Origin: Trema orientale
Lineage: Eukaryota > Streptophyta > Magnoliopsida > Rosales > Cannabaceae
NCBI GenBank assembly: GCA_002914845.1
Contig: JXTC01000055.1
Coordinates: forward strand, 62,001 to 126,000
DNA: 64,000 nt
Direction of reading: 5' to 3'
Positions 39,900 to 51,686 of this stretch are shown here, one piece after another. The position numbers and the translations under genes were made by a program. The notes under the pieces were generated by a model, which was given only the letters and a program-made list of their open reading frames with translations, ran no database searches and was not told where the DNA came from. Within the stretch, counting starts at the first letter, position 1, and every line of letters starts with the position of its first letter.

Positions 39900-41160
39900 T
39901 CTGCCCACTAGTAAAGAATCTTCAAATCATTGTACATTTTAGTAGTACCTGGATAGACTGAATATGGAGTATTGTGTGCTTCTGTTAGAATCTCTTCCTT
40001 GATATTTCTGTCATCTAGTACGCATAGTCTACCCTAAAATCTGATAACTCCTTTAGCAGAAACACTGAAATCTGACTTTTTCCCTGACTCTACTATTTCT
40101 TTGTATCCTATTAATTTAGGATCTTCTTTTTGGCCTTGCTTAATTCTGTCTAATAAAGTAGATTGTAATGTCATAGCAGATAATTTCCCAATAATTAGCT
40201 CGATGCTAGATCTACATATATCCTCTCACAAAAGTGTCTTTAACCTACATAAAGCTGTCAAACTACCAGATGATTTCCTACTGAATGCATCCGCCACAAT
40301 ATTGGCTTTTTCTCAATGATAACTAATGTCACAATCATAATCTTTTACCAATTCTAGCCAATGTCTTTGTCTCATAGTTAGTTCTTTCTGAGTGAATAAA
40401 ATACTTCAAACTTTTGTGATCAGTAAAGATTTCACAATATACTTCATATAGGTAGTACTGCCAAATTTTTAATGCGAACACTACTGCTGCCAGTTCTAAA
40501 TCATGAGTAGAATAGTTACGCTCATAATCCTTCAGTTGTCTAGAAACATATGTAATAACTTTCCCATTTTGTATGAGGACACATCCTAAACTTTGTTTTG
40601 AAGCATCACTGTAAATAACAAACCTATATACCTAAAGGTACAGTTAGGACTGGTGCTGAAATTGATCTCTGTTTCAATTCTTGAAAACTCTTTTTACACT
40701 CCATAGTCCATATAAACTTGTTACTCTTCCTAGTTAACCGTGTAAATGGCATAGCTATCTTAGAAAATTCCTTAATAAACCTTCTGTAATAACCAGCTAA
40801 ACCCAGAAAACTTCTGACTTCTGTAACATTGGTAGGTCTAGACTAATTATTAACTGCCTCAACTTTAGTTGGGTCAATAGAATTCCAATCTTGAGAAACA
40901 ACGTGACCAAGAAATGATACTTTTTCTAACCAAAACTCACATTTCTTGAATTTAGTATGTAACTATTTCTCTTTCAGTATTTGTAGAGTAATTCTCAAAT
41001 GTTCTCTATGCTCTTCTCTAGATTGTGAGTACACCAAAATGTCATCAATGAACACAATAACAAACTTGTCTAGGAATTCCTTGAATATTCTGTTCATTAA
41101 ATCCATAAATACTGTGGGAGCATTGGTTAGACCAAACGACATCACTAGAAACTCATAATG
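39900..41160 (-). pseudogene. Chromovirus-type RT C-terminal half and RNase H, with many stops
   Basis: Minus-strand reading from 41160. '[20 protein letters not shown]' and the intact active site '[11 protein letters not shown]' (about 41035-41065) are followed, after a stop near 40960, by 'FLGHVVSQDW', 'VRSFLGLAGYYRRFIKEF' and the RNase H region to about 40300, broken by several stops and at least one frame slip. Confidence 0.82.
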
Positions 41161-41214
41161 GCCATATCGAGTTCTGAAAGTAGTTTTCGAGATATCTTCC
41201 TCTCTAACTCTTAA

Positions 41215-41793
41215 CTAATGGTAACTAGATTTCAATTCAATTTTTGAAAACACAGAAGCACCCTGTAGTTGATCAAACAAATCATCGATGCAAGGTAGAG
41301 GATACTTATTTTTAATAGTCACTTTGTTAATCTCTCTATAGTCAATACATAATCGCATAGTGCCCTCTTTCTTTTTCACAAACAGAACTGGCGCACCCCA
41401 TGGTGAAAAGTTGGGACGTATAAATCCTTTGTCTAGCAATTCTTCCTGTAACTGAGTCTTTAGCTCCTTTAATTCTGCTGAGGCCATCCTATAGGGTATG
41501 TTAAAAATAGGTGCAGTACCTGGTACCAAATCAATAGCAAAATCAATCTCTCTTACAGGTGGCAAACCTGGTAAATCCTCTCGAAACACTTCCAGAAAAT
41601 CCTGCACAATTGGCACATCTTCTGGGCTCAACTTCTGCTCAATAGATGTATCAAAAACACTGGCCAAATATCTTGTACCACCTTTTTTCAATAATTTCTG
41701 AGCTTTTATAGTTGAAATCAAAGGAAACTTAATTTTATTTTGAGTACCCATAAGTATGAACTGATCAATATTAGGAGGATGAAATGTCACCAT
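41215..41793 (-). pseudogene. Chromovirus-type RT N-terminal half
   Basis: Minus-strand reading with 'VVQDFLEVF'-like '[18 protein letters not shown]', '[20 protein letters not shown]', '[20 protein letters not shown]' and 'KIELKSSYH', where relatives have 'KIDLRSGYHQ'. A stop follows at 41215-41217. It continues downstream in 39900-41160. Confidence 0.87.
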
Positions 41794-42146
41794 TTTCTTC
41801 TTACAATCAATCTTAGGACAATATTTTCCATACCCAAAATAATTTCATAGTCATCTATATCAAGCATAATTAAGTCTGCAAATAACTTTCTATCATCTAC
41901 CATAACAGGACAAGGTCTTAAAATTTTCTCTGAATACATAACCCCTCCAGAGGGAAGTGTAGTGCCAAATTGAGTACTCATTTGATCTGTAGGACGACCC
42001 AATCTTCTCACAAATTTTAATGATGCATGTGAATGTGTGGATCCTGAATCTATCAATACATGAGCTATGATGCCAAAAATAAATATCTCACCTGTGGTAA
42101 CAGATGGGTCTGCCTCGGTCTCTAGTCCAGTGTCTGTCTCAGTCAT
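41787..42146 (-). pseudogene. Chromovirus-type aspartic protease
   Basis: Minus-strand reading with 'AHVLIDSGSTHSHASLKFV' (active-site DSG intact) and '[11 protein letters not shown]', the usual protease blocks of this group. It slightly overlaps the RT reading through a frame difference. Confidence 0.83.
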
Positions 42147-43241
42147 GGCATACAGCTTACCACCAGGTTTCTTCTGATCACTGGTCGCTTCAGGGCAATC
42201 CTTAATGAAATGACCACTTTTACTGCATCTAAAACATAACTATATAGCTCTACAACACTCTCTAATATGATTCTTACCACAGAGTTTACACTATTGTAAA
42301 CTAGTAGTAGTGGTCCCTTGGTCAATCTTAGGATTACCTTGATCTAGTCGAGGCGGTTGAGCAGGAACTCCCTTCCTTTTCATATCCTGAGGATGTTAAA
42401 ACTGAGTCTGTTCTCTACCTACTTGAAACCCAGGTTTAAAACTTCTTTGTATCTCTCTAGCCTGTCTTTCTCTCTTGATCTTTTCTTCATTTAGAACATC
42501 TTTCTCTGCCTGCTCGGCATCTAGTGCCCTGTCTACAATCTGAGCAAATGGTACACCTCGTATTACACCAGATTTCAAATCCCTAACAATAGTCTTCTTC
42601 AGGCCCTGCATAAACTGATCTACCTTTAACTCATTAGTGGCAACCATATGAGGTGCATAACGTAACAATTCATTAAACTTGCAAATATACTTTGCAGCAG
42701 ACATCTCTTCCTGCTTCAGATTAGCAAACTCAACTCTCCTGCTGGCTCTCATGGCATCAGTAAAGTATTTTCCATAGAACAATTCTCTAAACTACTCTCA
42801 GGTCATAGTAGTACCATCATGAATAGTGTTCATAATATCCCACTAGTATTCAACATAATGTTTCAGCATGAAACTAGTACAAGAAACCTTATCTGCATCA
42901 GGAACCTTGGCATAAGCCAACATATGCTCAGTGGTCCTAATCCACTACTTTGCCTGAATCGGATCAACCCCGCCATCAAAGGTTAAAGGCTAGAGTTTCC
43001 TAAATCTCTCCCAAGCACTCTCACTAGTATCTTATCTTTGCTGAGGTGGCGGTGGTGGAGGGTTTGGTTGATTTTCTTGTCTCATACGCTGCTTTAATAC
43101 GTTTTGTATCAAAGAAGCTAATTGCCTAACCTGATTACCACCTTGTGAAGAAGATGTACCCCTATCAATATTATCTTGTCCCCGAGTAGTCGCCATATTG
43201 ATATCCTGACACCCAGAATCCATCGCTTCAATTATAGCCAA
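42143..43241 (-). pseudogene. Chromovirus-type gag with CCHC zinc knuckle
   Basis: Minus strand. The N-terminal piece at 43241-43032 ends in a proline run. The Retrotrans_gag domain follows ('FYGKYFTDAMRASRRVEFAN', 'KYICKFNELLRYAPHM', 42782-42396). The last part, in a shifted frame at about 42290-42190, contains the zinc knuckle 'CFRCSKSGHFIKDCP'. Stops lie near 43030, 42785 and 42395. Confidence 0.82.
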
Positions 43242-43384
43242 TAATAATCATTAATAAATATGGAATGCAATTATAAAACAGTAACAAATATCAAATACGT
43301 AATCAATACTTACAAAGGATAGAGGCTTTCTTTCTTTCCCGACGTGTGTATATAAGCAGTCTTCAGAATCATTTTAAAACAGAA

Positions 43385-43396
43385 GCTCTGATACCA
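43385..43396 (-). other. Primer-binding site for initiator tRNA-Met
   Basis: Reads TGGTATCAGAGC on the minus strand, two bases after the 5' LTR end. This is the standard plant retrotransposon site complementary to the 3' end of initiator methionine tRNA. Confidence 0.92.
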
Positions 43397-43398
43397 AC

Positions 43399-45825
43399 TG
43401 TAATATCCCCTAATTTCATGTACATACGTAAGAACATTTATATAAATATTTGTGGGATGGGGAGACACTACTCGACTTAGAATTGAAAAAATTGTGAAAA
43501 ATTGAAACTTTTTTTTTAAAACTTTCTATAAGTGACAGGAAAACTTCACTCATAATTATACATAATCTGATACATACGTATATACACAATCACAATGTGG
43601 ACCTCTCATAAAAATATACATAATATACACACTCAAAATAGGTACAAAATTTACAATCAGGAAACCACAGCGTCAAAATACTTATATACACAAGTTGCGG
43701 TCGGAAAGTCGGCACTCCTCCTCCAAACTCACATATCAGCAGTATCATCTGCAATGTAAGAATACATATGAGTACGAACTCAGTAACTAATGAGTGTAAA
43801 TACAACGTGCATATACCAAGAACAGACATTCGTATGATTGGGATCCCTGTATATATTGTATTGCCTAACAAGACCGTGAATCACATACTGAGCCACTCAG
43901 ATGACTAATAACTAATAATTAATCAAAAACCGTTGTGTAGAGGTCTCGAGTTCCAATTACATCTCAAACCCCTCTATATACTACAGAGGTCTTCCCCATA
44001 CCACTATCAGAGTGTTCTCGAAGGAACTAAATAATGTCCCCGAGGGAACCAGATATTTGGGCACTGGCCCGCCACACCCTATTCACCAATACTTGTCAGG
44101 CAATATAAATACATCACATGTTCATATCTCATGTATGTCAGAATAATAGATTCAGATGTTTATGCTTCAGGCATAACAAAATAACATATACAAATTTTTA
44201 TATAATCCAAGGATTCCACAGGTTCAAAGAAACATATAATTCTTACATTGCAGGTATAATATTACTTACCTTATTTCCGAACTTTTATGCATTTTTTTTT
44301 CCTGTAAAATGCTCTTAGCTCAAAGTACCGCCGACGTGGTCCTAATATTTGTCAGTAATAAGCTCATTTAATTACTAACCAAGTGATGCAAAAGAATTGA
44401 TATTTAGCTTCTTAAAACAATCAGTATCATAACACTACAAATATAGAGCTTCAATATTAATTCTTATTATTACATAGAGCACAAAGCCATAACATAATTG
44501 TTGCATCCAAAAGAAAAATCTAATTACTACACAAGTCAGTCAAACATAATCATGTAGATATATAGTCATGCACAGAGAGAATATAAAGCCATTTAAACTA
44601 AACAAATGATAAGAATAAAGGGAACCATCTAAGACTAATCGCGAATTCATTTAATTAACCTTTGCCACCAAATATGTATATATATATAGCAAAAGATAAC
44701 AAATACCACGTTAATTTCAAGACTAAGAATAATCTAAAACAATAATTAAAAAAAGATTATTAGTATAATGTTTCTCCAAGTTTAACAATACAATTTCATG
44801 CATGGCTCAATTTTATATACATATATATAAATAAAATAATCAAGTACAATCACGATCACCAAGTCCACTAAGTTCCACTAAGTTCTAATTACGTGTATCA
44901 TCTCCAACAAAATATAAAACTAACAATTATACTCATATAGCAAAGTAGTTTCATCATACACTCATAAAACTTGATCCAATAATTCATGATAAAAACATGT
45001 AAATATATATACACATAATTTTATTCGGAAACAAAGAATTGGTTATGCAGAAATCACAAAAAAAAGGAAATTATTTAAAAGCAATAATTATAAGTGAAAT
45101 TACCTTGGAAATGATTTACACCATATAAAAGAAATAATAATTTGACCAAGCCTTTTTTACACTAAAACAATTCCGTAGAGGTCTGTTTCTTTTTATAATT
45201 ATATGTACACACTTATATAATAGAGATGAAGAGGAAAATGGTGATGGAAATAAGGAGAGATTGACGGTGGTTAAAATAGCATCCAATAAACAACATATAC
45301 CACTCAAGGACTGACATAACTAAAGTCGGTTTGCATAATATATGTAATTATATAATTTTTATTTGTATTATAAAATATAAGTAAAATAAACACACACATA
45401 AATAAGGATCTAGATAAAAACAAAAGCAAACAAAACTGATTCTCAAGTGTACAAGATTAGTAATAAAGAAGAAAAAAAAACAATTAATAAAATGTCTAAA
45501 ATTATTACTTCTTATAGAATTACTACTAAACAACTTATCTACATATGTATTTTCTAATCAAATAATTTATCAAGTAGTTATGTTTGGAATACTGAACTTA
45601 ATACACGTCAGACTTGTACCAATGAGCTTTATCTGGAGTATTTCACTGAAAAAAATTACTTAGTAAATATGGATTAATAGAAATAACCAATATACTAAAA
45701 TGAATCCTCAAAATTAAATGTACATAAATGCAACTAATATATAAAAGAAATTATGTAATCATGTTATTATTGGCTCTTTAATTATATGAAGAATTTGGTG
45801 TCGTTTGGAAATTTAGGATATCGCA
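43399..45825 (-). repeat. 5' LTR of the chromovirus-type element
   Basis: Boundaries come from the primer-binding site at one side and from the TG..CA end plus AAACA duplication at the other. A minus-strand TATA-like 'tattatataag' lies near 45210-45222. Three quarters of it has no counterpart left in the 3' LTR. Confidence 0.72.
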
Positions 45826-46138
45826 AAACATATACCACAAGAATTTTATATATGAAATATATATCACGATATACATTTTATGAATAAAAATTATACCTAA
45901 GTAAATTGATATATATATATATTTAATTATTTACTATTGGTATAGATTTAATTGTAAATATAAACTATAAGTAAAAATTTATATTGTAAATGTATACTTC
46001 ACATTTTTACACATAAATGTATACCTAAAAAAAGGTATTTTTTTTTTAAAAAAAGTAAAGAAACGGGTATTTGTAAAATACAAGGCACAAAAATAATTTC
46101 TCTTTTTATTTGCTCCTTTGTAGTTCTTTTTTGTGATT

Positions 46139-46600
46139 TGGACACTTATAACTAAGTTTTGAAAAATAATACTAAAAATACAATCATTAAAAAATTAATA
46201 ATTATATTTTCTGTACAACATTATTGAAAATTTTCTAATTAAATATTTGGTTACAAGAAACTAAAATTGTTTTCAATAATAAAATTAGTTTCTCAGTTTC
46301 TAATAACTAAATTAGTTGCTGTTTTCTAACAAACCAAATTAGTTTCATGTAATATTTTTCTCTAGTTTTTAATAACCTTTGTTTTCTAGTTTCTGGTAAT
46401 CAAATTGGTTTCTGTGGGATCTGATTATTTGTTGCAAGAAACTAATATAGTTTCTAGTAACTAAGTTGGTTTCTCGGTTTCTAGTAACCAAAATATTTAG
46501 AAAAATACCACTAAATGTTGTACGGAAAAATAATTATTTTCAGAAGGTTGTACTTTTGGTTTTTTTTTTAAAAAAAAATCATACCAAGTGTCATTTTTCC
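46139..46600. repeat. Foldback or MITE with long inverted arms
   Basis: Left arm 'aataattatattttctgtac' with 'aacatt' (about 46196-46225) pairs with right 'aatgttgtacggaaaaataa' (about 46512-46532). The similarity runs on to 'ggttacaagaaact' (about 46250) against 'agtttctagtaac' (about 46450). The middle repeats 'gtttctagtaac' motifs. Outer edges and target duplication are not resolved. Confidence 0.65.
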
Positions 46601-46631
46601 TTCTTTCTCCTTTATGATAAAACAATGCTAA

Positions 46632-47442
46632 GGTAGGACTCCCAAAAAAGTTTTCTCACGTCTTCGTTTTCTCTGAAAGCGTTTACGTGTAGAAACCCTA
46701 GGTTCACCCTGGTGTGAAATTTTTAGACGTCTCCCACTAAGATGAGATAGTTTTCTTGCCTGTTTTCGCTTCTTTTCTTTTATTGGGTGGTAGTTTTGTG
46801 TGTCTTTTATGGAATAGATCTTGATGAGATTTCGCATCTTTGCAAAAATCTTTGATTGGATGAAATGGATGATCTACTAATTCGTTTAGACAAAACAGAA
46901 TGCGATGATGGGAATGAGCGCATGGAGTTATGTCTTGTTGGAAACGTGATTGGAAACAAAACAGTGAATCGTTATGGATTGTTTGGTGCGATGAAGGTTG
47001 TTTGGAGCATTCCGAGAGCTTTTAGTGTCGAGCAAATCGGGCTTGACAATATTTCTTATTTCAATTTAGTCGCAAGGAAGATCGACAGAGGATTTTAGCT
47101 TATAGTCCATGGCAATTCGAAAAGTAGTTAATATCTCTTGTGAAGCCTAATGGCCTTAGGGAGATTGGTTCGATATCTTTCCATATGGTTGCCTTTTGGA
47201 TTCTAATTCTCGATGTTCCGATTGCTTGTCAGACTGAAAGATGTGCTAAGTTTTTTGGATCGTTAATTGGAGCATTGGATGAGGTAGAGGTTCGAGATTC
47301 TAGAATGAGGGTAAGGGTGTAAATCAATATTAATGAACCATTACATCGAGGACTTAGGGTTTTTGCCACTGAGGTAATGAGGGATGTTTCGTTAATTCTT
47401 CTATACGAAAGGCTTCTAGACTTCTATTTTCAGTATGGTACT
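46632..47442 (+). mobile_element. L1-type LINE, 5' part with ORF1 (DUF4283)
   Basis: ORF1 starts at ATG 46865 and reads 'MDDLLIRLDKTECDDGNERM', 'ELCLVGNVIGNKTVNRYGLF' and later 'VPIACQTERCAKFFGSLIGA', the DUF4283 RNA-binding type domain of plant LINE ORF1 proteins. Stops interrupt it near 47096, 47124 and 47320. The last codons, 'LILLYERLLDFYFQYGT', lead straight into the knuckle at 54720 ('IGHRLYECF'), proving that the intervening 7.3 kb is an insertion. The LINE's probable target duplication is aatgctaa (46624-46631 and 59510-59517). Confidence 0.85.
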
Positions 47443-48166
47443 TGTTGGGGTTGAATTTAGATCCTCTCAATTTTGGCCTCCACGTGTCTTTCTTAATCGG
47501 AAAAATAATGATTGGGTATGTTTGAAAGTGATGGTAGACTCGAGTCAGCCTAATTATGGGTGATTAGCTTTCATTTACCCTATTTAAGGATGATTGGCTA
47601 CAAAAAAGTATATAAAGGGAATATATGATAGCTCAATTTATGGAAGATTTTAGTCATCTTGGATTTGGAGGAGTCCAATTTGTGAATGTTTTTGAGGGGT
47701 CTTAGCCGTATAAGCAAAGGTTGACACGACTTAGCCATACAAAAAATGCCTAGTTGGACGAGTTAAATAAGGTAATTTCTATTTGAAATCTTAGTCATGA
47801 TGATTTAATCTCAATCTTCCTGATATCTTCTGGGTAAGTAGGTATTTCAATCTAATTATCTTACTATAATCTTTAACTGAATGGCAAGATAGGGTAAGTA
47901 TCCTAATCTTATTCGGTTACTTGTTTTTAAATATTTTCTAATTATTATAAGAGTTTTACCATATTAAGATATCTATTTCTAAGCCTATAAATATGTGTGA
48001 TGATTCCTTCAATTTTATTCATCATACACTTTTCTGACTTAAGCGTCGGAGTCTCTTTTTTGCAGGTACACCCGGCGGTCCAGAAAATTTCAATAGATCT
48101 CCTTGGTTGTGGTAGCTCTGGTGATCATTGGCCCTAATCAAGTAATTTTAGAATTTGGCCTCTACA
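47443..48166 (+). repeat. 5' LTR of the second Tat element
   Basis: Begins TGTTGGGGTT, ends GGCCTCTACA, 724 bp. It differs from the 3' LTR by point changes and short gaps, for example an extra 'gtaggtatttcaatc' segment near 47837-47890. Confidence 0.87.
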
Positions 48167-48169
48167 ATT

Positions 48170-48188
48170 TGGCGCCCATCGTAGGGCC
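48170..48188 (+). other. Primer-binding site of the second Tat element
   Basis: TGGCGCCCATCGTAGGGCC, three bases after the LTR. This is the common form in plant Tat/Athila-type elements. Confidence 0.8.
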
Positions 48189-48242
48189 TTTGGTCATTAA
48201 TTTCCAGTAAGCATCCAGTAACCAGGAAGACTCAGAAACATC

Positions 48243-48590
48243 ATGGCAGATCAGAATGACAGCACGAGAAACATCAGCAGTGGTGAGAACCTGACATTGG
48301 AGCAACAGATTGCTCGTATGACGGAAAGAATGGAGGCTAACGAACAATGGATGGCTGAGATGGCAACCGAGAATTAGTCGATTCACGCTAAAAACTAATC
48401 ACTCCATAGCCAACTTGATGGGTTGTCATCTGTCAATCATCTATTTGGATGAACCAGTGGTGACAATGCCAATATTGGCCGTGGGCATGCCAACCATTCC
48501 TTTATTCCAAATTATGGAAGGGTGCCTCCAATGGGACAATTCAGTCTAATCTCGAGAATGCAACTTTTCACACCTGGCAACACTAGTAGG
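48243..48590 (+). pseudogene. Remnant gag N-terminus of the second Tat element
   Basis: ATG at 48243 opens a reading 'MADQNDSTRNISSGENLTLE' and 'QQIARMTERMEANEQWMAEM', a polar, probably coiled segment, with a stop at about 48375. Similar short readings continue to about 48590 before the internal deletion joins integrase. Confidence 0.6.
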
Positions 48591-48595
48591 GAGAT

Positions 48596-49797
48596 GTGGC
48601 AGTACGAGAAGATCGAAAACTCGCTCGAAAGATAAAAGCCCAGTCATCAAGGTATACTATGATCGGTGGAAAGTTGTATAGGAAGTCTTTTTCTGGTCCA
48701 TATATGAGATGCGTTGTTCTTGAAGAAGATCATTACGTGCTGGGTGAGATACATGAAGGCCAGTATGTAATCATTCAAGTGGATGTTTGATGTCTCACAA
48801 AGCTTTGGGACAAGGCTATTATGGGCCTACCATGAGGTAAGATGCTGAGGAGTATATTAAAAAGTGTGATAAGTGTCAAAGATTGCCGTACATCCATCAA
48901 CCAGTCGAGAACTTATCATCTGTGTCACATCCATGGCTTTTTATGGTCTGGAGAATGGATATAGTAAGACCCTTACCATAAGCCTCTGCCCAAAAAAGGT
49001 ATATGCTTGCAGTTACAGATTATTCTCCAAATGGGTGGAGGCTGAAGCTTATTCTCAAGTCAAAGAGATTGATGTAGAAAATTTTATCTAGAAGCGTGTT
49101 ATTTGCCGATTTGGAGTACCCAAGGAAATTGTGACAGATAATAGACCTCAATTTTCAGCTGGTAAATTTCAATCATTTTGTAAGCGCTGGAAGATTTACT
49201 TGAATTTTTCTACCCCGAGATATCCACAAGGAAATGGTCAGGTTGAGGTAACTAACAAAACAATAATGAATACACTGAAGAAGAGGTTAGAGAAATTAAA
49301 AGGGCGATGGGTCGAGGAGTTAAATAGAGTACTATGGGCATATCGAACCACTCTAAGAACAACAACTAGGGAGAGCTCATTTTCTTTAGTATATGGTGCA
49401 AAAGCTGTTATTCCAGCTAAAATTCAACTTCCTACCATCTGAACAGACTTGCTAAAAGAAAATTAAAATGATGAGTTGATGATAGATAGTCTTGACTTCC
49501 TAGAAGAAATGAGAGAGCAGGTAGCAGTCAAACTCGTGGCATACCAATAAGCCGCAGCGAAGTATTATAACTCCAAAGTGAAGTCTAGATCCTTTAAAAA
49601 AGGGGAATTAGTACTACGAAAAGTCTGCTAGAATACATAAGAGTAGGGACCTAAAAAGCTTGGCCCAAATTGGGAGGGACCATATAGGGTCAAGAAAGTG
49701 GTGGCATCAGGAGTATACATACTAGAGATAATAGAAGGGAAGAAGGTGACCAGAAGTTGGAATGTCATCAATTTGCACAAATATTACATTTAGTAGA
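48596..49797 (+). pseudogene. Integrase and pol C-terminus of the second Tat element
   Basis: Plus-strand reading: 'SRYTMIGGKLYRKSFSGPYM' (before the zinc domain), 'KKCDKCQRF'-type Cys pair near 48860, '[18 protein letters not shown]' (about 49130, catalytic Asp kept), '[13 protein letters not shown]' (about 49240, with Val-Glu-Val around the catalytic Glu), '[20 protein letters not shown]' and the C-terminal 'LGPNWEGPYRVKKVV' to a stop at about 49795. Several stops and frame slips occur. It matches the integrase at 7212-8465 of the first Tat element in layout. Confidence 0.83.
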
Positions 49798-51119
49798 AGC
49801 ATCTATTAAGAATAACTTTTCTTTTTCTTTTAGGCATTTATTTTTCCTTCTGCTCTTGTATTTTTCTTCTTTTCTTAGGATAACTATGTTTAGTTTGTGT
49901 CATCTTTAGCTTTTTAGTAGATGCTAAGTTTTAGATTCAGTTGTTAGGGATGTAATGAACTACATAAGGCTTGATCTATCCCAGAGGGTATATAGGCAAC
50001 TTATGATTTATAAATGAGTCCAGCCCCAATCTAAAAGAAAAATCTATTTTGTCATAAACTAATGAACTTTCTTTTCAAGTGTGATTACAGGAAGGCGAAC
50101 ATGGTTGAACAGTTAAAGTAATTTGGAATCATTCTTACAATCAAGTATCTGCTTAAACTTACTGATGATAGATAGAAAAAGTCAAATAAAGAGAATATTT
50201 GATTGAATATGATGTGACTTAACTGAATATTATATATGCTTGTTTGAGCCGATTCTTGTTAAACACTTTTTACCAAGCCTGGTAAGGTGTAATCTTCCTG
50301 TGGATGGATTAGTTTATTCCGATGTAGAATTCTGGACACTTGGTCCATCCACGAGTCGATCCTCTCGGACATATATGTCTTGAGAGCCATATGCCCCCTC
50401 ACTATATTTGTGGAAGGGTGCAAACTCCTTGCTAGTGAGTTAGCTAATTCCGACGAAGAATTCCAGATGCTTGACTCATCTAATGAGTCGATTCTTTCGG
50501 GCATACGTGCCCTAAAGAGCCATGCCCCCAACTAACCAAGCGTTAGAAGGGTGTGGGAGTCTGTGCAGGTAGACTGGCTACTATCGGACGAAGAATTCTA
50601 GATGCCATGTTCTCCGTCGAGCGGATCTTTTCGGACAATGGTGTTTTGAAAGCCATACGCCCCTAGTCAAACATGATTTGGCTAGGTATAGAATCCTCTC
50701 GGACATTTCACACTTGTACAATGTGGTCCTATTCTGGTGAACTAATTCTGCTTAACGATTACTTCTATTTTTTTTTTAACTACTAGATAATATTACTTAT
50801 GCTTAGTTAAATGTGAATGTGTTATTCTTTTTGTCAAGTTTCTTATATGTAGTTAGAAGTTGTGTTGACATTTTAACTTTAGTTATTGAATTTGTTGTGA
50901 ATGTTGATCCATTTGGAATAAAATGCTGTGATAGTTTGAGTGAAACTGATATTTTATTTCCGAGTAAGCATATAATATGCAGGTTACAAAAGTCCTTTAG
51001 TCTAACCTAATTATAATTAGCTTGGACTAAGGGGGGAGAAGAGGATACCATGATCCTAATAACAAAATGTACTCCTACATTTAGTTTTTAACTTAATTGT
51101 TCATTCAAACAATAGGAGT
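49798..51119. other. 3' untranslated region of the second Tat element
   Basis: No coding region is supported. It includes the tandem array at 50319-50690 and AT-rich DNA before the antisense ORF remnant. Confidence 0.6.
50319..50690. repeat. Three tandem copies of a unit of about 130 bp
   Basis: Each unit contains 'gaagaattc(c/t)agatgc' or 'gtagaattctggacac' (50323, 50454, 50581), then 'gagtcgat' or 'gagcggat' and 'tttcggac' or 'tctcggac', then 'gagccatatgccccc'-like DNA. The position after pol mirrors the array at 6709-7075, but the sequence is unrelated. Confidence 0.78.
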
Positions 51120-51227
51120 GGAGTCAGCTAAACTGTCAGTGGTTGGCTCGATTTCAGTCGGAGAACTTTTGGTTAGCTCGAGTTCAGTTGGAGCCCTCTT
51201 GGTTAAATCTACCTTTTCCATTTCTTC

Positions 51228-51608
51228 TTACTCTTGAATCATCTTGTCAACTTCCCACTCGGAATCTTTGCCCTCTTTGTAAGCTTTGTACAAAAGGTAG
51301 CGAGATTTCAACATGCCTTTATCATATGCATCTTCAGCTTCCTCTTTAAGACTGTCAATGACTTCAGCTAGCCTCTTTTTGTCTACCTCGAGTGTTTGAA
51401 TGATGGCTTCTCTTTTAGATGTATTCTCTTTTAGCTGGAGAATTTTTGCATTAGCCAGCTTGGCTTCATCTTCAAGACATGTAATTTTTCGAGCCAGATC
51501 TTCATTGGACGACTTGAGCTTTTGAGTCAAGGTTTTTTTAGACTCAAGTTTTTCAGCTGCTTCTTTTAGCATCAATTCAAAAAAGCTAATCCTCTGGTTG
51601 ATTTGCAC
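51228..51608 (-). pseudogene. Antisense ORF of the second Tat element, C-terminal coiled coil
   Basis: A minus-strand reading of 126 residues rich in Lys/Glu/Leu with heptad character ('KLKSSNEDLARKITCLEDEA'), ending in 'YLLYKAYKEGKDSEWEVDK'. It is opposite to pol and lies between pol and 3' LTR, as in the first Tat element, whose antisense ORF also ends in a coiled coil and a short tail. The upstream part continues across the solo LTR at 53354-53640. Confidence 0.72.
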
Positions 51609-51686
51609 AAATTAGAACGAGGAAGAATAAGAGTAGGTAGAGCAAAAAATAATGGATGAAGCATGAAGATATTTGGGGGGCATACT

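Larger units (their letters stand above)
38713..45825 (-). mobile_element. Chromovirus-type Ty3/gypsy element, rearranged
   Basis: Minus-strand gag, protease, RT/RNase H and integrase, with a primer-binding site matching initiator tRNA-Met. A perfect 5-bp duplication AAACA occurs at 38708-38712 and 45826-45830. The 5' LTR is 43399-45825 (about 2.4 kb). On the minus strand it starts TGCGATATCC and its other end is the inverse of TGTAATATCC. The 3' LTR keeps only 38713-39357. A deletion has removed the rest of that LTR, the integrase C-terminus and any chromodomain, so chromovirus (Tekay/Del-like) membership rests on the PBS, long LTRs and pol wording. Several stops make it inactive. Confidence 0.82.
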
